Origin: Lysinibacillus antri
GTDB lineage: Bacteria; Bacillota; Bacilli; Bacillales_A; Planococcaceae
Reading direction: 5' to 3'
Assembly: GCF_003977595.1 (NCBI RefSeq)
Contig: NZ_RYYR01000022.1
Location: forward strand, 1-64,000
DNA length: 64,000 nt
The notes under the pieces are model-generated. The model did no database searches, was not told the origin of the DNA, and saw only the letters and a list, made by a program, of their open reading frames with translations. The first letter of the stretch is position 1; every line of letters starts with the position of its first letter. This document shows, piece after piece, positions 44,586 to 53,714 of the stretch. Made by a program: the position numbers and the translations under genes.

Positions 44586-45750
44586 AGAAAACCTCAAAAT
44601 GTCCTGGATGAATGTTATGAACAATAAAATGCGCTCTGTTCTAACAATTTTAGGCATTGTCATTGGTGTTAGCTCAATCATTGCGTTAATTACGATTGGT
44701 AAAAGCTCGATGAATGAAATGACAAGTGAATTCGAACTATTTGGAGCAGATAAAATATCCATACAAGTGTTAGGTACACCTTTAAAACAAGGACTGGTTG
44801 AAAGTGATATTGAGCGGCTACAAGAAATTGAAAATGTAGAGGGCGTGTCGCCAACGCTTTCTGGAAATACAACCATTGTCGCTTCTGGTGCAGAAAAAAC
44901 AAACGTGTTAGTACAAGGTAAAAATGATATCTATTTTCTCAAATCAAAAAACCTCGTAGAAACAGGAAGAGGAATTAATCAGTTGGATATCGAGAGTGAA
45001 AATAAAGTGAGTCTAATTGGTTCGTCAATTGCCGAAGAGATGTTTTTTGGAGAAGACCCCATTGGTCAAGAGATGATCATTGGGGGCGTTTCATACCGGA
45101 TTATCGGAACGTTAAAAGAATCCAACAGCTTCTCCGGATCTTCTACAAATGATTCCGTCATAATCCCCTATACAACGTCTATGAGCTTACTTGGAACTGG
45201 ATATGTATCGAGTGTCGATGTTTATATGAAAAACGCTGTGAATTCAGTGAAGGTAACGGAAGATATAGAAGCGGCATTATCCGAAGCATTTAATGACAAA
45301 AAAGAAGCGTTTACAGTGATGAATATGCAGGATATGCTTTCTTCCATTAATAAAATTACAAACATGTTGTCCTTTATGCTTGGCGGGATTGGCTCCATTG
45401 CTCTATTAGTCGGTGGTATTGGAATTATGAATATGATGCTAGTATCAGTGACAGAAAGAACAACGGAAATTGGTCTAAGAAAAGCGCTCGGTGCAGAACC
45501 AAAACGTATTCAACAACAGTTTTTACTAGAAGCAGTATTCCTATCACTAATAGGGGGGATAATCGGTTTCTTTGGTGGCGTCTTAGTTGCCTATGTAGTG
45601 TGTTTGATGATGGGTACGAGTTTAATTCTTACAGCTTCAACGATTTTTTTAGCACTCGGATTCTCAGCAGGCATCGGAATTATCTTTGGGATTGCCCCTG
45701 CAAGAAAGGCATCGAAGCTCCATCCAATTGATGCGTTAAGAAGTGTATAG
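44578..45750 (+). CDS. MacB/FtsX-type permease
   Basis: The 390-residue membrane protein has one helix near the N-terminus (ILGIVIGVSSIIALITI), a large external MacB-type domain (about 45-265) and three C-terminal helices with the motif RTTEIGLRKALGA. Together with the two preceding genes it forms a mechanotransmission-type exporter, probably for antimicrobial peptides or toxins. It overlaps the ATPase gene by eight bases; GGAGGAG precedes the ATG. Confidence 0.9.
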   Translation: MFKENLKMSWMNVMNNKMRSVLTILGIVIGVSSIIALITIGKSSMNEMTSEFELFGADKISIQVLGTPLKQGLVESDIERLQEIENVEGVSPTLSGNTTIVASGAEKTNVLVQGKNDIYFLKSKNLVETGRGINQLDIESENKVSLIGSSIAEEMFFGEDPIGQEMIIGGVSYRIIGTLKESNSFSGSSTNDSVIIPYTTSMSLLGTGYVSSVDVYMKNAVNSVKVTEDIEAALSEAFNDKKEAFTVMNMQDMLSSINKITNMLSFMLGGIGSIALLVGGIGIMNMMLVSVTERTTEIGLRKALGAEPKRIQQQFLLEAVFLSLIGGIIGFFGGVLVAYVVCLMMGTSLILTASTIFLALGFSAGIGIIFGIAPARKASKLHPIDALRSV

Positions 45751-46090
45751 ATAAATTTAATAGTTGTTGTGATGTTGAAAATTTGGAGATATGGATTGAA
45801 TCCGTGAGAAAATCAACAAAAGGCATTCAGAATGAGGTCATTCTGAATGCCTTTTAAGGTTGTATTAGATTCTCGTCCAAAATGTCCTGAAAAGTGTCTT
45901 TCATCTTTTGTAAGAATAATAGTCTGAAATTTTAGAAATCTATAATAGTAAATGGTAATATGAATAAGATGGTCGTCTCATATAGGGACTGGCAAGATAA
46001 TATACATTGTTATCATGTGACTTATACAGAGGGATCTATACGCATTCAACTTCATGGGTACAGAATGATAATAAAAAAGAAGGTGTCTAA
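45751..46090. other. Intergenic region with terminator and inverted repeat
   Basis: Holds the exporter terminator at 45818-45857 (GGCATTCAGAATGA with TCATTCTGAATGCC, then TTTTA) and a weak inverted repeat GATAA-N9-TTATC at 45996-46014 upstream of the MFS gene that could be an operator. Nothing else is supported. Confidence 0.5.
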
Positions 46091-47461
46091 ATGAAAAATG
46101 AGCGTCAAAGCCGGGGATTATTTTTGTCATCAGTGGCAACAGGAGCGATGTTAAATCCTCTTAATTCCTCCATGATTGCACTGGCCATTCCTAATATTCA
46201 AAGGGATTTTGGTCTCTCTTATTTGACGATTTCTTGGTTAATTACGTCATTTTATTTAGCGAGTGCTGTGACGCAACCGATCGCTGGAAAACTCGGTGAT
46301 TTGATTGGTCGAAGGAAACTGTTTTTAGGGGGACTCATTTTAGTCGCGATCTCTGCTATGGGCGCTCCTTTTGCTCCATTTTTTGCACTTTTAATTATCA
46401 TGCGGCTATTCCAAGCAGTCGGCAGCGGAGCTATTTATCCCGCGGGAATTGGCATGATTCGTGACCATATTCATGAACGACAGGGAGCTGCACTTGGATT
46501 CATTTCTTTAACGATGTCCGCCATGGCCGCGCTGGGACCTACAATCGGAGGTTTTCTGATCGATTGGGGAGATTGGCCAGCCACTTTTTTAGTCAATATA
46601 CCCGTTCTGTTGTTATGCTTTTTACTCGGGTGGTTTGTATTGCCAAAGGATGAAGCCAGAGAGAAATTGACTCTCCAACAATTGATTCAAAAAATGGATT
46701 TATCAGGTATCTTGTTGTTTTCCGTTGGGGTTGTTGGTCTCCTTTTATTTTTATTATCCCTTAAAGCAACGGTGAATTATGTGGCAGGGATTATAGGCGT
46801 AATCTCCTTAGTATTATTTATTTGGCATGAACTGAAAACAAACATCCCATTTATTGATATTCGATTATTTCGTTCCAATCGGAAATTATCTTTAGTCTTT
46901 TTACAATACATTGTTCTGAATTTTATTTACTATAGCTTATTTTTTGGCTTGCCGAGTTATTTTCAAGATGGGCTGCATTTAAGTGTAGCGTATAGTGGTT
47001 TGTTAATGCTTTTAGTAACAGGAATGGGCATTATTACAGCACCGTTAGTCGGTCGTTGGATTGATAAATCAGGTGTGAATATACCTATTTTGACAGGGAA
47101 TATGTTAATTGTTCTTGGTGCTGTATTACTTTGGATATTCTTTGATCATGTACCGGTGATCGTCATGTTGTTAATCGTTTCCCTTATTGCAGCTGGGTGT
47201 AGTTTTGGAAATGTGACATTGCAAGTTGCCATGCTTGAAGCAAGTCCAGCTAACATTGTTGGCGTATCAACTGGATTGTATCAAACGTGTCGGCACTTTG
47301 GTTCTATTCTTTCTGCCGTTGCACTTGGGTTAATATTTGGCGCCCAATTTAATCCAGAGCATTTCACAACATTAATTATTGTATTCATTGTGGCAGGTGT
47401 CGTTGTTGTCCTACTAGGGATGAGCTATTCGAGAATTAAACCTGAATCGGCAAAAGCTTAA
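46091..47461 (+). CDS. MFS transporter, DHA2-type
   Basis: The 456-residue protein has about 14 predicted membrane helices and the loop motif GKLGDLIGRRK after helix 2, with the drug-antiporter motif near GSGAIYPAGIG. Probable proton-coupled exporter; the substrate is unknown. Its position before the aromatic-degradation genes suggests, but does not show, a role with aromatic compounds. AAGAAGGTG precedes ATG 46091. Confidence 0.82.
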   Translation: MKNERQSRGLFLSSVATGAMLNPLNSSMIALAIPNIQRDFGLSYLTISWLITSFYLASAVTQPIAGKLGDLIGRRKLFLGGLILVAISAMGAPFAPFFALLIIMRLFQAVGSGAIYPAGIGMIRDHIHERQGAALGFISLTMSAMAALGPTIGGFLIDWGDWPATFLVNIPVLLLCFLLGWFVLPKDEAREKLTLQQLIQKMDLSGILLFSVGVVGLLLFLLSLKATVNYVAGIIGVISLVLFIWHELKTNIPFIDIRLFRSNRKLSLVFLQYIVLNFIYYSLFFGLPSYFQDGLHLSVAYSGLLMLLVTGMGIITAPLVGRWIDKSGVNIPILTGNMLIVLGAVLLWIFFDHVPVIVMLLIVSLIAAGCSFGNVTLQVAMLEASPANIVGVSTGLYQTCRHFGSILSAVALGLIFGAQFNPEHFTTLIIVFIVAGVVVVLLGMSYSRIKPESAKA

Positions 47462-47476
47462 TTCAGTCCAATTAAA

Positions 47477-47490
47477 GTAAAACGTTTTCA
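47477..47490. promoter_or_regulatory. Candidate cre (CcpA) site
   Basis: Read on the minus strand, TGAAAACGTTTTAC matches the cre consensus TGWAANCGNTNWCA at 10 of 12 fixed positions, failing only at the last two. It lies about 135 bp upstream of the phenol-regulator gene, so glucose repression of the pathway regulator is possible. Confidence 0.4.
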
Positions 47491-47623
47491 TTTTAAAGAG
47501 TCTTCAGTATAATAATGGAAACTAATAATCTTCTAAGAAAAGCATAAGTTAATACATTTTTTCATCGCATTCGTATTTACATTTATTTTCTTCATTATCA
47601 AATAAGAAATAAAGGAGCAATGT

Positions 47624-49510
47624 ATGAAAAGTATTAAACTAAATGACTTATTAACGATTCGTCAAGAAAATGAATTATGGTTTGCCAACAACGAACGTTC
47701 AGTTTTTGTATCAACGAGAGCTTTCGGAGCGATGCAACGGGATTTAATCGAAAATATGGGGATTAATCGATTAAAGGCTTTTTTCTTTAAGTATGGTTTT
47801 CAATTGGGTTTGGAAGATGCCGAAGATGTCGTAGAAAACAATCAGTCGTTGAGCTTAATGGAACAGATTGAACTTGGTCCGATTATTCATGCCTTAAAAG
47901 GGTATACGAAATCCCGTATAACTGAAAAGGAACTTAAAGTAGAAGGAAACAAAGTGACATCCTTTTATCTCAAAGGTGTTTGGGAAAATTCCTATGAAGC
48001 CGAACAACATCTTAAAAATTTTGGAAATCGGCAAGGACCAGTTTGTTATACGTTAACGGGCTATGCAACAGGTTATATAAAGGCTATCCTTGGGGAAGAC
48101 GTCTTCTTTAAAGAATTGCAATGCCAAGGAGATGGTGCCCCCTGTTGTGTTTGGGAAGGACGTTTATTATCAGAATGGAAACAAGAAGCCGCGGAATTCT
48201 TTTCTTATAGTAAGGAGCTACCGATTTTAAAGGAACTAGAACAAACAAATGAAAAGCTCATCATGGAAAGAAATAATTTAGCATTTGTATCGAAAACGTA
48301 TAATGACTTGACCAATGAGTTAATCAAGGGGAATAATATCGATTCAATTCTACACATTTTATATAAACAAAATCAGTTACCGATCGTGATCGAGGATAGT
48401 CGGCAACATGTTATTGCTTATAAAGGAATCACTCCCCAAGAATTCATATCCATAGGAAGTGAATTATCAGAGTTTTCAGTCGGAAGGGGTTGCCATACAA
48501 AAGTTAAGATATTTACCTTTAAAAATGGAATTAGTCTGAAAACGCCTATTTATCTTCTAGGTCAAATTGTTGGACATTGTTATTTCATTTATGACAAAGA
48601 AAGAATCCCTAATTATGAAATTGACTCTATGATTCTCGACCGCTTAGCATCCATTTGCTCACTGCTATTTTTAAAAGAAAAAACGGAGATAGAATCAATG
48701 GAACAGGTGAAGGGGCATTTCCTTGAAGAAATCATTAGTGGGAAATATACAAAACAAGAGATTACGAGGAAAGCAGATTTTATTCAATTAGATCTTTCGG
48801 ATGCCTTTTATGTGGTGACGTTAAACTACAAATTTTTAAATGCAAATGCCGAAAAGGAATTCACTCTCTATAAAAAAACGTTTGAAATGGTCTCCACGTA
48901 TTTTCGTGAAGAAAAAAACCTCAATATATTAATTGGCCAACAACCTGAAAGTTTAATTCTCCTCATTACTGAAAAACAAGTACATCAACAACACATCGAA
49001 AAAGTAATTAAGACCTTAATTGCCTATTTAAAAAAGCACATTAAAAATGCATTATTTTTAGCAGGGATCAGCTCGAAAAATAGCAATATAGTAGAAGCGA
49101 GGGGGGCATTGGACGAAGTACGTTCAGCAGTACGACTTTCTTCAAGGGATCAACCAATCACCCTTTTTAGTGATTTAGGTGTGCTCGGGATTTTAATCAA
49201 TAACGAAAATGAACAAGCTATTAAAAAAATCATTCGAGAGCAACTTGGCGTATTGTATGAAAATATCGATGACAATAAGCTCGATTTACTTGAAACGTTA
49301 TACCATTTTCTTGAACAAGGTGGAAATTTAGATCAAACAGCGGACCATTTAGCACTATCAAAAAGCGGACTTCGTTATCGCCTAAACAAAATTACAACTA
49401 TTCTTGATTGTGATTTACGCAATCCACAGAAGCAATTTCAGCTCATGATGGCACTAAAAGCATTTAAGATTGTAGAACATGATCGAATTAAACAGCTTCA
49501 AATAGAATAA
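47624..49510 (+). CDS. PucR-type regulator with DmpR/MopR-like phenol-sensing domain
   Basis: The 628-residue regulator has an XylR_N plus V4R sensor (about 5-185), a coiled linker, a middle domain and a C-terminal PucR-type helix-turn-helix (NLDQTADHLALSKSGLRYRL, about 572-591). The sensor keeps the structural zinc ligands of MopR with the same spacing: Cys141, Glu164, Cys167, Cys175 (MopR 155, 178, 181, 189). Trp120 sits where the phenol-binding Trp134 is, and His89 is near the His106 position. There is no sigma-54 AAA domain, so activation works on ordinary promoters. ATG 47624 after AAAGGAG. It lies just upstream of the operon it likely controls. Confidence 0.85.
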   Translation: MKSIKLNDLLTIRQENELWFANNERSVFVSTRAFGAMQRDLIENMGINRLKAFFFKYGFQLGLEDAEDVVENNQSLSLMEQIELGPIIHALKGYTKSRITEKELKVEGNKVTSFYLKGVWENSYEAEQHLKNFGNRQGPVCYTLTGYATGYIKAILGEDVFFKELQCQGDGAPCCVWEGRLLSEWKQEAAEFFSYSKELPILKELEQTNEKLIMERNNLAFVSKTYNDLTNELIKGNNIDSILHILYKQNQLPIVIEDSRQHVIAYKGITPQEFISIGSELSEFSVGRGCHTKVKIFTFKNGISLKTPIYLLGQIVGHCYFIYDKERIPNYEIDSMILDRLASICSLLFLKEKTEIESMEQVKGHFLEEIISGKYTKQEITRKADFIQLDLSDAFYVVTLNYKFLNANAEKEFTLYKKTFEMVSTYFREEKNLNILIGQQPESLILLITEKQVHQQHIEKVIKTLIAYLKKHIKNALFLAGISSKNSNIVEARGALDEVRSAVRLSSRDQPITLFSDLGVLGILINNENEQAIKKIIREQLGVLYENIDDNKLDLLETLYHFLEQGGNLDQTADHLALSKSGLRYRLNKITTILDCDLRNPQKQFQLMMALKAFKIVEHDRIKQLQIE

Positions 49511-49540
49511 CTAGTCTTGCCATATAGAAGCTTTTCATTT

Positions 49541-49584
49541 ATTAGACTACCTAATTGGGTTCATCCAGTAGGTAGTCTTTTTTA
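49541..49584 (+). terminator. Terminator after regulator gene
   Basis: AGACTACCTA and TAGGTAGTCT form the stem, followed by TTTTT. Confidence 0.8.
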
Positions 49585-49659
49585 TGTGAAACTGACATAC
49601 GATGGCAGTTTTTAGAAATAAATCTAGCACCTTATGTCATTGTTTAGAATTTTCAGATA

Positions 49660-49681
49660 AATTACTATAAATATAGTGATT
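49660..49681. promoter_or_regulatory. Candidate activator operator (22-bp inverted repeat)
   Basis: AAT(T)ACTATA-aa-TATAGT(G)ATT is a 22-bp near-perfect palindrome. It ends at the -35 box of the promoter at 49680, centred about 45 bases before the predicted start of transcription, the usual place for an activator. The upstream PucR-type regulator is the natural candidate to bind it. Confidence 0.55.
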
Positions 49682-49708
49682 GACGTAATAATCACCTTAA
49701 CGTAGTAA
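49680..49708 (+). promoter_or_regulatory. Candidate sigma-A promoter of the meta-cleavage operon
   Basis: TTGACG (49680-49685, 5/6 match) and TAGTAA (49703-49708, 3/6) are 17 bases apart. The weak -10 fits a promoter that needs an activator. The transcript would start about 18 bases before the ATG at 49734. Confidence 0.5.
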
Positions 49709-49733
49709 CTATCATTTGAATGGAGTTGAGGGA

Positions 49734-51248
49734 ATGTACACAGGTAAAGAATATTTGGAAAGCTTGAATGACGGAAGGGTAGTTTATTTAAACGGGGAAC
49801 GGATTAAGGATGTGACAACTCATCCGGCGTACCGAAATGCTGCTCGTTCATATGCAAGAATGTACGATGCTCTACATGATCCAGCGACACGTGATATTTT
49901 AACGACAACTACTGAATTTGGTGATCGAACACATAAATTTTTCAAAACGCCTACCAGTGCGCAAGATTTACTAGGGGCACGAGATGCGATTGCACAGTGG
50001 GCAAAGTTAAGTTATGGGTTCATGGGAAGAACACCGGATTACAAAGCGTCTTTCACTGGGAGTTTAAATGCGTTTAGTCATTTTTACGAAGGATTTGAAG
50101 ACAACGCAAAAGCCTGGTACAAAAAAGCAACAAAAGAATTACCATTCATTAATCATACCATTATTAATCCGCAAGTGGATCGTTCAAAACCTTTACATGA
50201 GAATAAGGATGTTTTTGTACGTGCAGTTGCCGAGCGTGATGACGGCATTATTGTAAGCGGTGCCAAAATGGTTGGTACAGCTTCAGCATTAACTCATTAT
50301 AACTTTGTTGCCAACTATGGACCGAAAGATTTGGGTGGGGGCGATGATAGTCATGCACTAATCTTCTTCGTACCAATGAATGCTGAAGGGGTTAGTATGA
50401 TTAGCCGCCAATCCTATGAGTTAAATGCTCATCAAAACGGAACACCATTTGATTATCCATTATCCAGTCGTTTTGATGAAAATGATGCGGTGATTGTGCT
50501 CGATAATGTATTCATCCCTTGGGAAAATGTGTTGGCTTACCGAAATGTTGAAGTGTCAAATAATTTTGTAGCAGGAAGCGGCTTCGTACCACGTTTCACG
50601 TTCCATGGATGTACACGTCTTGCAGTGAAATTAGATTTCATGACAGGACTGTTATTAAAAGCAACAGAAGGCGCGGGAACGAAAAACTTCCGTGGCGTTC
50701 AATCAAAAATTGGCGAAGTGGTTGCTTTACGAAATATGTTCTGGGGGCTTTCGACTGCAATGGCAACAGACCCTGAACCAGGACCAAATGGCTTGGTGAT
50801 TCCAAACTCATATTCTAGTGCTGCTTACCGTGCTTTGGCGCCTGGAGCATGGGTGAAAGTGAAGAATATCTTTGAACAAGTTGTAGCAGGTGGATTGATT
50901 CAACTACCTTCTAGTTCAAAGGATTTCCTCAATGAAGATTTAAAACCTTACCTAGATACGTATTACCGCGGTACTGGAATTGGTGCGGAAGAACGTGTGA
51001 AGTTATTGAAAATGGTTTGGGATACAATCGGTACTGAATTTGGTGGGCGCCATGAATTATATGAAGTGAACTATGCTGGAAACCATGAAAACATCAATAT
51101 GGAAGCATTATTCCACTTCGAAGCAACGGGTGCAGCCCAGCAACAAATAAAATTTGTTGACTCTGCATTAAACGATTATGACCTTCATGGTTGGACAAAT
51201 AGCACTTGGGCAGAGGTATCGGGATCAAAATCTGTTATTAAATCTTAA
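49734..51248 (+). CDS. pheA1: Two-component aromatic hydroxylase, oxygenase component (PheA1/HpaB family)
   Basis: The 504-residue flavin-dependent monooxygenase belongs to the HpaB family, which uses reduced FAD from a partner reductase to hydroxylate a phenolic ring. Length and the following catechol pathway favour phenol (like PheA1 of thermophilic bacilli) over 4-hydroxyphenylacetate. Family stretches include ASFTGSLNAF, GAKMVGTASALTHYNFV and VFIPWENVL. Start ATG 49734 with GGAG eight bases upstream; TTG 49716 has no site. First gene of the nine-gene operon; substrate inferred from context. Confidence 0.8.
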   Translation: MYTGKEYLESLNDGRVVYLNGERIKDVTTHPAYRNAARSYARMYDALHDPATRDILTTTTEFGDRTHKFFKTPTSAQDLLGARDAIAQWAKLSYGFMGRTPDYKASFTGSLNAFSHFYEGFEDNAKAWYKKATKELPFINHTIINPQVDRSKPLHENKDVFVRAVAERDDGIIVSGAKMVGTASALTHYNFVANYGPKDLGGGDDSHALIFFVPMNAEGVSMISRQSYELNAHQNGTPFDYPLSSRFDENDAVIVLDNVFIPWENVLAYRNVEVSNNFVAGSGFVPRFTFHGCTRLAVKLDFMTGLLLKATEGAGTKNFRGVQSKIGEVVALRNMFWGLSTAMATDPEPGPNGLVIPNSYSSAAYRALAPGAWVKVKNIFEQVVAGGLIQLPSSSKDFLNEDLKPYLDTYYRGTGIGAEERVKLLKMVWDTIGTEFGGRHELYEVNYAGNHENINMEALFHFEATGAAQQQIKFVDSALNDYDLHGWTNSTWAEVSGSKSVIKS

Positions 51249-51269
51249 ATCATTATAGGAGGGGATACC

Positions 51270-51752
51270 ATGGACGATCGACAATTTCGCCAAGCTATGG
51301 GGAACTTCGCTACGGGTGTCACGGTTATCACGACGGAAATTGAGGGAGAACAACACGGCATGACAGCAAATGCCTTTATGTCGGTTTCCCTTGAACCGAA
51401 GCTTGTGGTGATTTCCATAGGGGAAAAAGCTCAGATGCTTGGAAAAATTAAAGAGAGTAAAAAGTTTGCTATTAACGTTTTATCGGATGTCCAACAAGAA
51501 TATTCGATGTTATTTGCTGGTCAAATAAAAGAACCGCGAACAGTTAACTTTGATTCTCTTGCAGGACTTCCTGTATTAACAGGGGCCATCGCTCAAGTAG
51601 CTTGCGAAGTTGTAAGTGAACATGTCGAAGGGGACCATACTTTATTTATTGGGAAGGTACTCGATTTTAAGGTTGAAGAGGGAGACCCACTTTTGTTCTT
51701 TAAAGGGAAATACCGCTCTTTATTACCTGAAATGAGTTTTATAAACAAATAA
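51270..51752 (+). CDS. pheA2: Flavin reductase component of the hydroxylase
   Basis: The 160-residue protein is a short-chain flavin reductase (HpaC/PheA2 family) that makes reduced FAD with NADH for the oxygenase encoded 20 bp upstream. Family features are MGNFATGVTVITT, the flavin-binding GMTANAFMSVSLEP and GDHTLFIGKV. AGGAGGGG precedes the ATG. Confidence 0.9.
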   Translation: MDDRQFRQAMGNFATGVTVITTEIEGEQHGMTANAFMSVSLEPKLVVISIGEKAQMLGKIKESKKFAINVLSDVQQEYSMLFAGQIKEPRTVNFDSLAGLPVLTGAIAQVACEVVSEHVEGDHTLFIGKVLDFKVEEGDPLLFFKGKYRSLLPEMSFINK

Positions 51753-51774
51753 TAAATCAAATGGGGGAATTGAT

Positions 51775-52764
51775 ATGACATTAAACCAAGAACAAATTTT
51801 TGATGTAGCGCAATTAGCACACGTGGAGCTTTTATCTCCAAAGCTTGAACAATCTGTTGAGTTTTTCACGAAATTTTTAGGGATGGAAGTAACAGCTCGC
51901 TCTGAAAAATCCGTTTACCTTCGTGCGTATGAAGACTTCTATCATAATACATTAATTATCACAGAATCAGATCAAGCTGGTGTTGGTCATGTTGCTTGGC
52001 GTGCTACTTCTCCACAAGCACTTGAACGTCGAGTAAATGAAATTGAAAAAACAGGATTAGGTATTGGTTGGATTGAAGGGGATATCGGACATGGGAAGGC
52101 GTATCGATTTACAAACCCTGATGGCCATTTAATGGAGATTCTATGGGAAGTTGACTACTATGACGTGGAAGAAAGTCAAAGATCCAAATTATTAAATCGA
52201 CCATCTAAACGTCCAGCTAATGGTGTGCCAGTTCGACGCTTAGATCATATTAACCTGATGACATCCAATCCAAAAGCGGATACAGACTTTATGATTGATA
52301 CGTTAGGTTTCCGTTTGAGAGAGCAAATTCAAGATAATGGCCATGTGTTAGGAAGCTGGATTAGTGTTTCGAACCTTGTACACGAAATTGCTTATATGCA
52401 AGAACCAAATGCAGCAAAAGGGAAACTACATCACCTTTGCTACTGGTATGGCGTTCCACAAAACCTTTATGATGTGGCAGATTTACTGAAAGACCATGAT
52501 GTGAAAATTGAAGTGCCGCCAAATAAGCACGGAATTAGCCAAGCATTTTGTATGTATGTGCATGAGCCAGGTGGTAACCGTATCGAATTGTTTGGTGATA
52601 CAGGTTATATCATTACGGACCCAGCATGGAAACCAGTAATTTGGGATATGAAGGATGTTCCAGGAAACGGTGATACATGGATTGGAACGGATTTCCCAGA
52701 ATCTTGGTGGACACAAGGAACGCCACTAACATCCAATGAGGCGGTTAAAGAAGAAGTTTTATAA
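51775..52764 (+). CDS. Catechol 2,3-dioxygenase (extradiol)
   Basis: Cleaves catechol next to its two hydroxyls to give 2-hydroxymuconic semialdehyde. The 329-residue type I extradiol enzyme has two vicinal-oxygen-chelate modules; the iron ligands are His158 (RLDHIN), His219 or 220 (KLHHLCYW) and Glu271 (GGNRIELFGD), all in the C-terminal module. ATG 51775 follows ATGGGGGAA. DmpB/XylE equivalent in the operon. Confidence 0.92.
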   Translation: MTLNQEQIFDVAQLAHVELLSPKLEQSVEFFTKFLGMEVTARSEKSVYLRAYEDFYHNTLIITESDQAGVGHVAWRATSPQALERRVNEIEKTGLGIGWIEGDIGHGKAYRFTNPDGHLMEILWEVDYYDVEESQRSKLLNRPSKRPANGVPVRRLDHINLMTSNPKADTDFMIDTLGFRLREQIQDNGHVLGSWISVSNLVHEIAYMQEPNAAKGKLHHLCYWYGVPQNLYDVADLLKDHDVKIEVPPNKHGISQAFCMYVHEPGGNRIELFGDTGYIITDPAWKPVIWDMKDVPGNGDTWIGTDFPESWWTQGTPLTSNEAVKEEVL

Positions 52765-52802
52765 ACCTAATTACTTGAGTACTAGAATAGTGGGGTGAAG
52801 TT

Positions 52803-53714
52803 TTGCCAAAAGTAAAAGTAGCCATACTAGGGTCTGGAAATATCGGGACAGACCTAATGTATAAAATATTAAAGAATGATGGGAATATGGAGTTAGCCTT
52901 AGTCGCAGGGATTGATCCGAAATCGGAGGGGCTAGCCAGAGCAAGGGAAAAGGGCATTGCGACAAGTCATTGTGGAATCGATGAGATTTTAGAAGACTCG
53001 GAGATTAAGATTGTATTTGATGCAACAAGCGCGAAAGCCCATCAATTAAATGCGCCAAAATTAAAAGAACACGGGAAATTTGCCGTAGATATGACTCCCG
53101 CAGCTGTTGGGCCCTTTGTGGTTCCAACAGTCAATCTACACGAACATCTGGAAGAAACGAATGTCAATTTGATTTCTTGTGGTGGTCAGGCAACAACGCC
53201 CCTTGTTCATGCGGTCAATCGCGTAGTGCCTGTTTATTATGCAGAAGTCATCGCGACTGCCGCAAGTTTATCGATTGGACCAGGAACAAGGCAAAATGTG
53301 GATGAGTTTGTTCGCACAACAGCTAGTGCAGTGCAACAAATTGGTGGAGCGAAAATAGCAAGAGCAATTCCTGTTTTCAATCCAGCACAACCACCAATTA
53401 ATATGACAAATTCTGTTTATGCTGTGATTAAAGAGGAATTTGATGAAAGCGCGGTCATTGAATCCGTTGAATCCATTGCAAATGAAATCTCGAAGTATGT
53501 TCCTGGCTACCGTTTAAAAGGAACGCCAATTGTAGATTATCGTGAAACTCCTTGGGGTCGCTTACCAACTGTTGTCATTATGAATGAAGTCGTTGGAGCG
53601 GGAGACTTTTTCCCTACGTATGCTGGAAACTTGGATATTATGACGGCATCAGCTTACCAAGTGGGGGATGTCTATGCAGCACATTTACTTAGTGTGAAGG
53701 AGGGGGCACGATGA
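52803..53714 (+). CDS. dmpF: Acetaldehyde dehydrogenase (acylating)
   Basis: Turns acetaldehyde, CoA and NAD into acetyl-CoA. The 303-residue protein has the N-terminal NAD fold [16 protein letters not shown] and the catalytic Cys in [13 protein letters not shown] (about 125). It normally forms a channeling complex with the aldolase encoded next, overlapping by four bases. Start TTG 52803, after GGGGTGAAG. Confidence 0.93.
   Translation: MPKVKVAILGSGNIGTDLMYKILKNDGNMELALVAGIDPKSEGLARAREKGIATSHCGIDEILEDSEIKIVFDATSAKAHQLNAPKLKEHGKFAVDMTPAAVGPFVVPTVNLHEHLEETNVNLISCGGQATTPLVHAVNRVVPVYYAEVIATAASLSIGPGTRQNVDEFVRTTASAVQQIGGAKIARAIPVFNPAQPPINMTNSVYAVIKEEFDESAVIESVESIANEISKYVPGYRLKGTPIVDYRETPWGRLPTVVIMNEVVGAGDFFPTYAGNLDIMTASAYQVGDVYAAHLLSVKEGAR

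Noticed and set aside
45996-46014. GATAA-N9-TTATC as a firm operator of the MFS gene
   Set aside because: Only five bases per arm in AT-rich sequence and no adjacent regulator gene; chance occurrence is likely.
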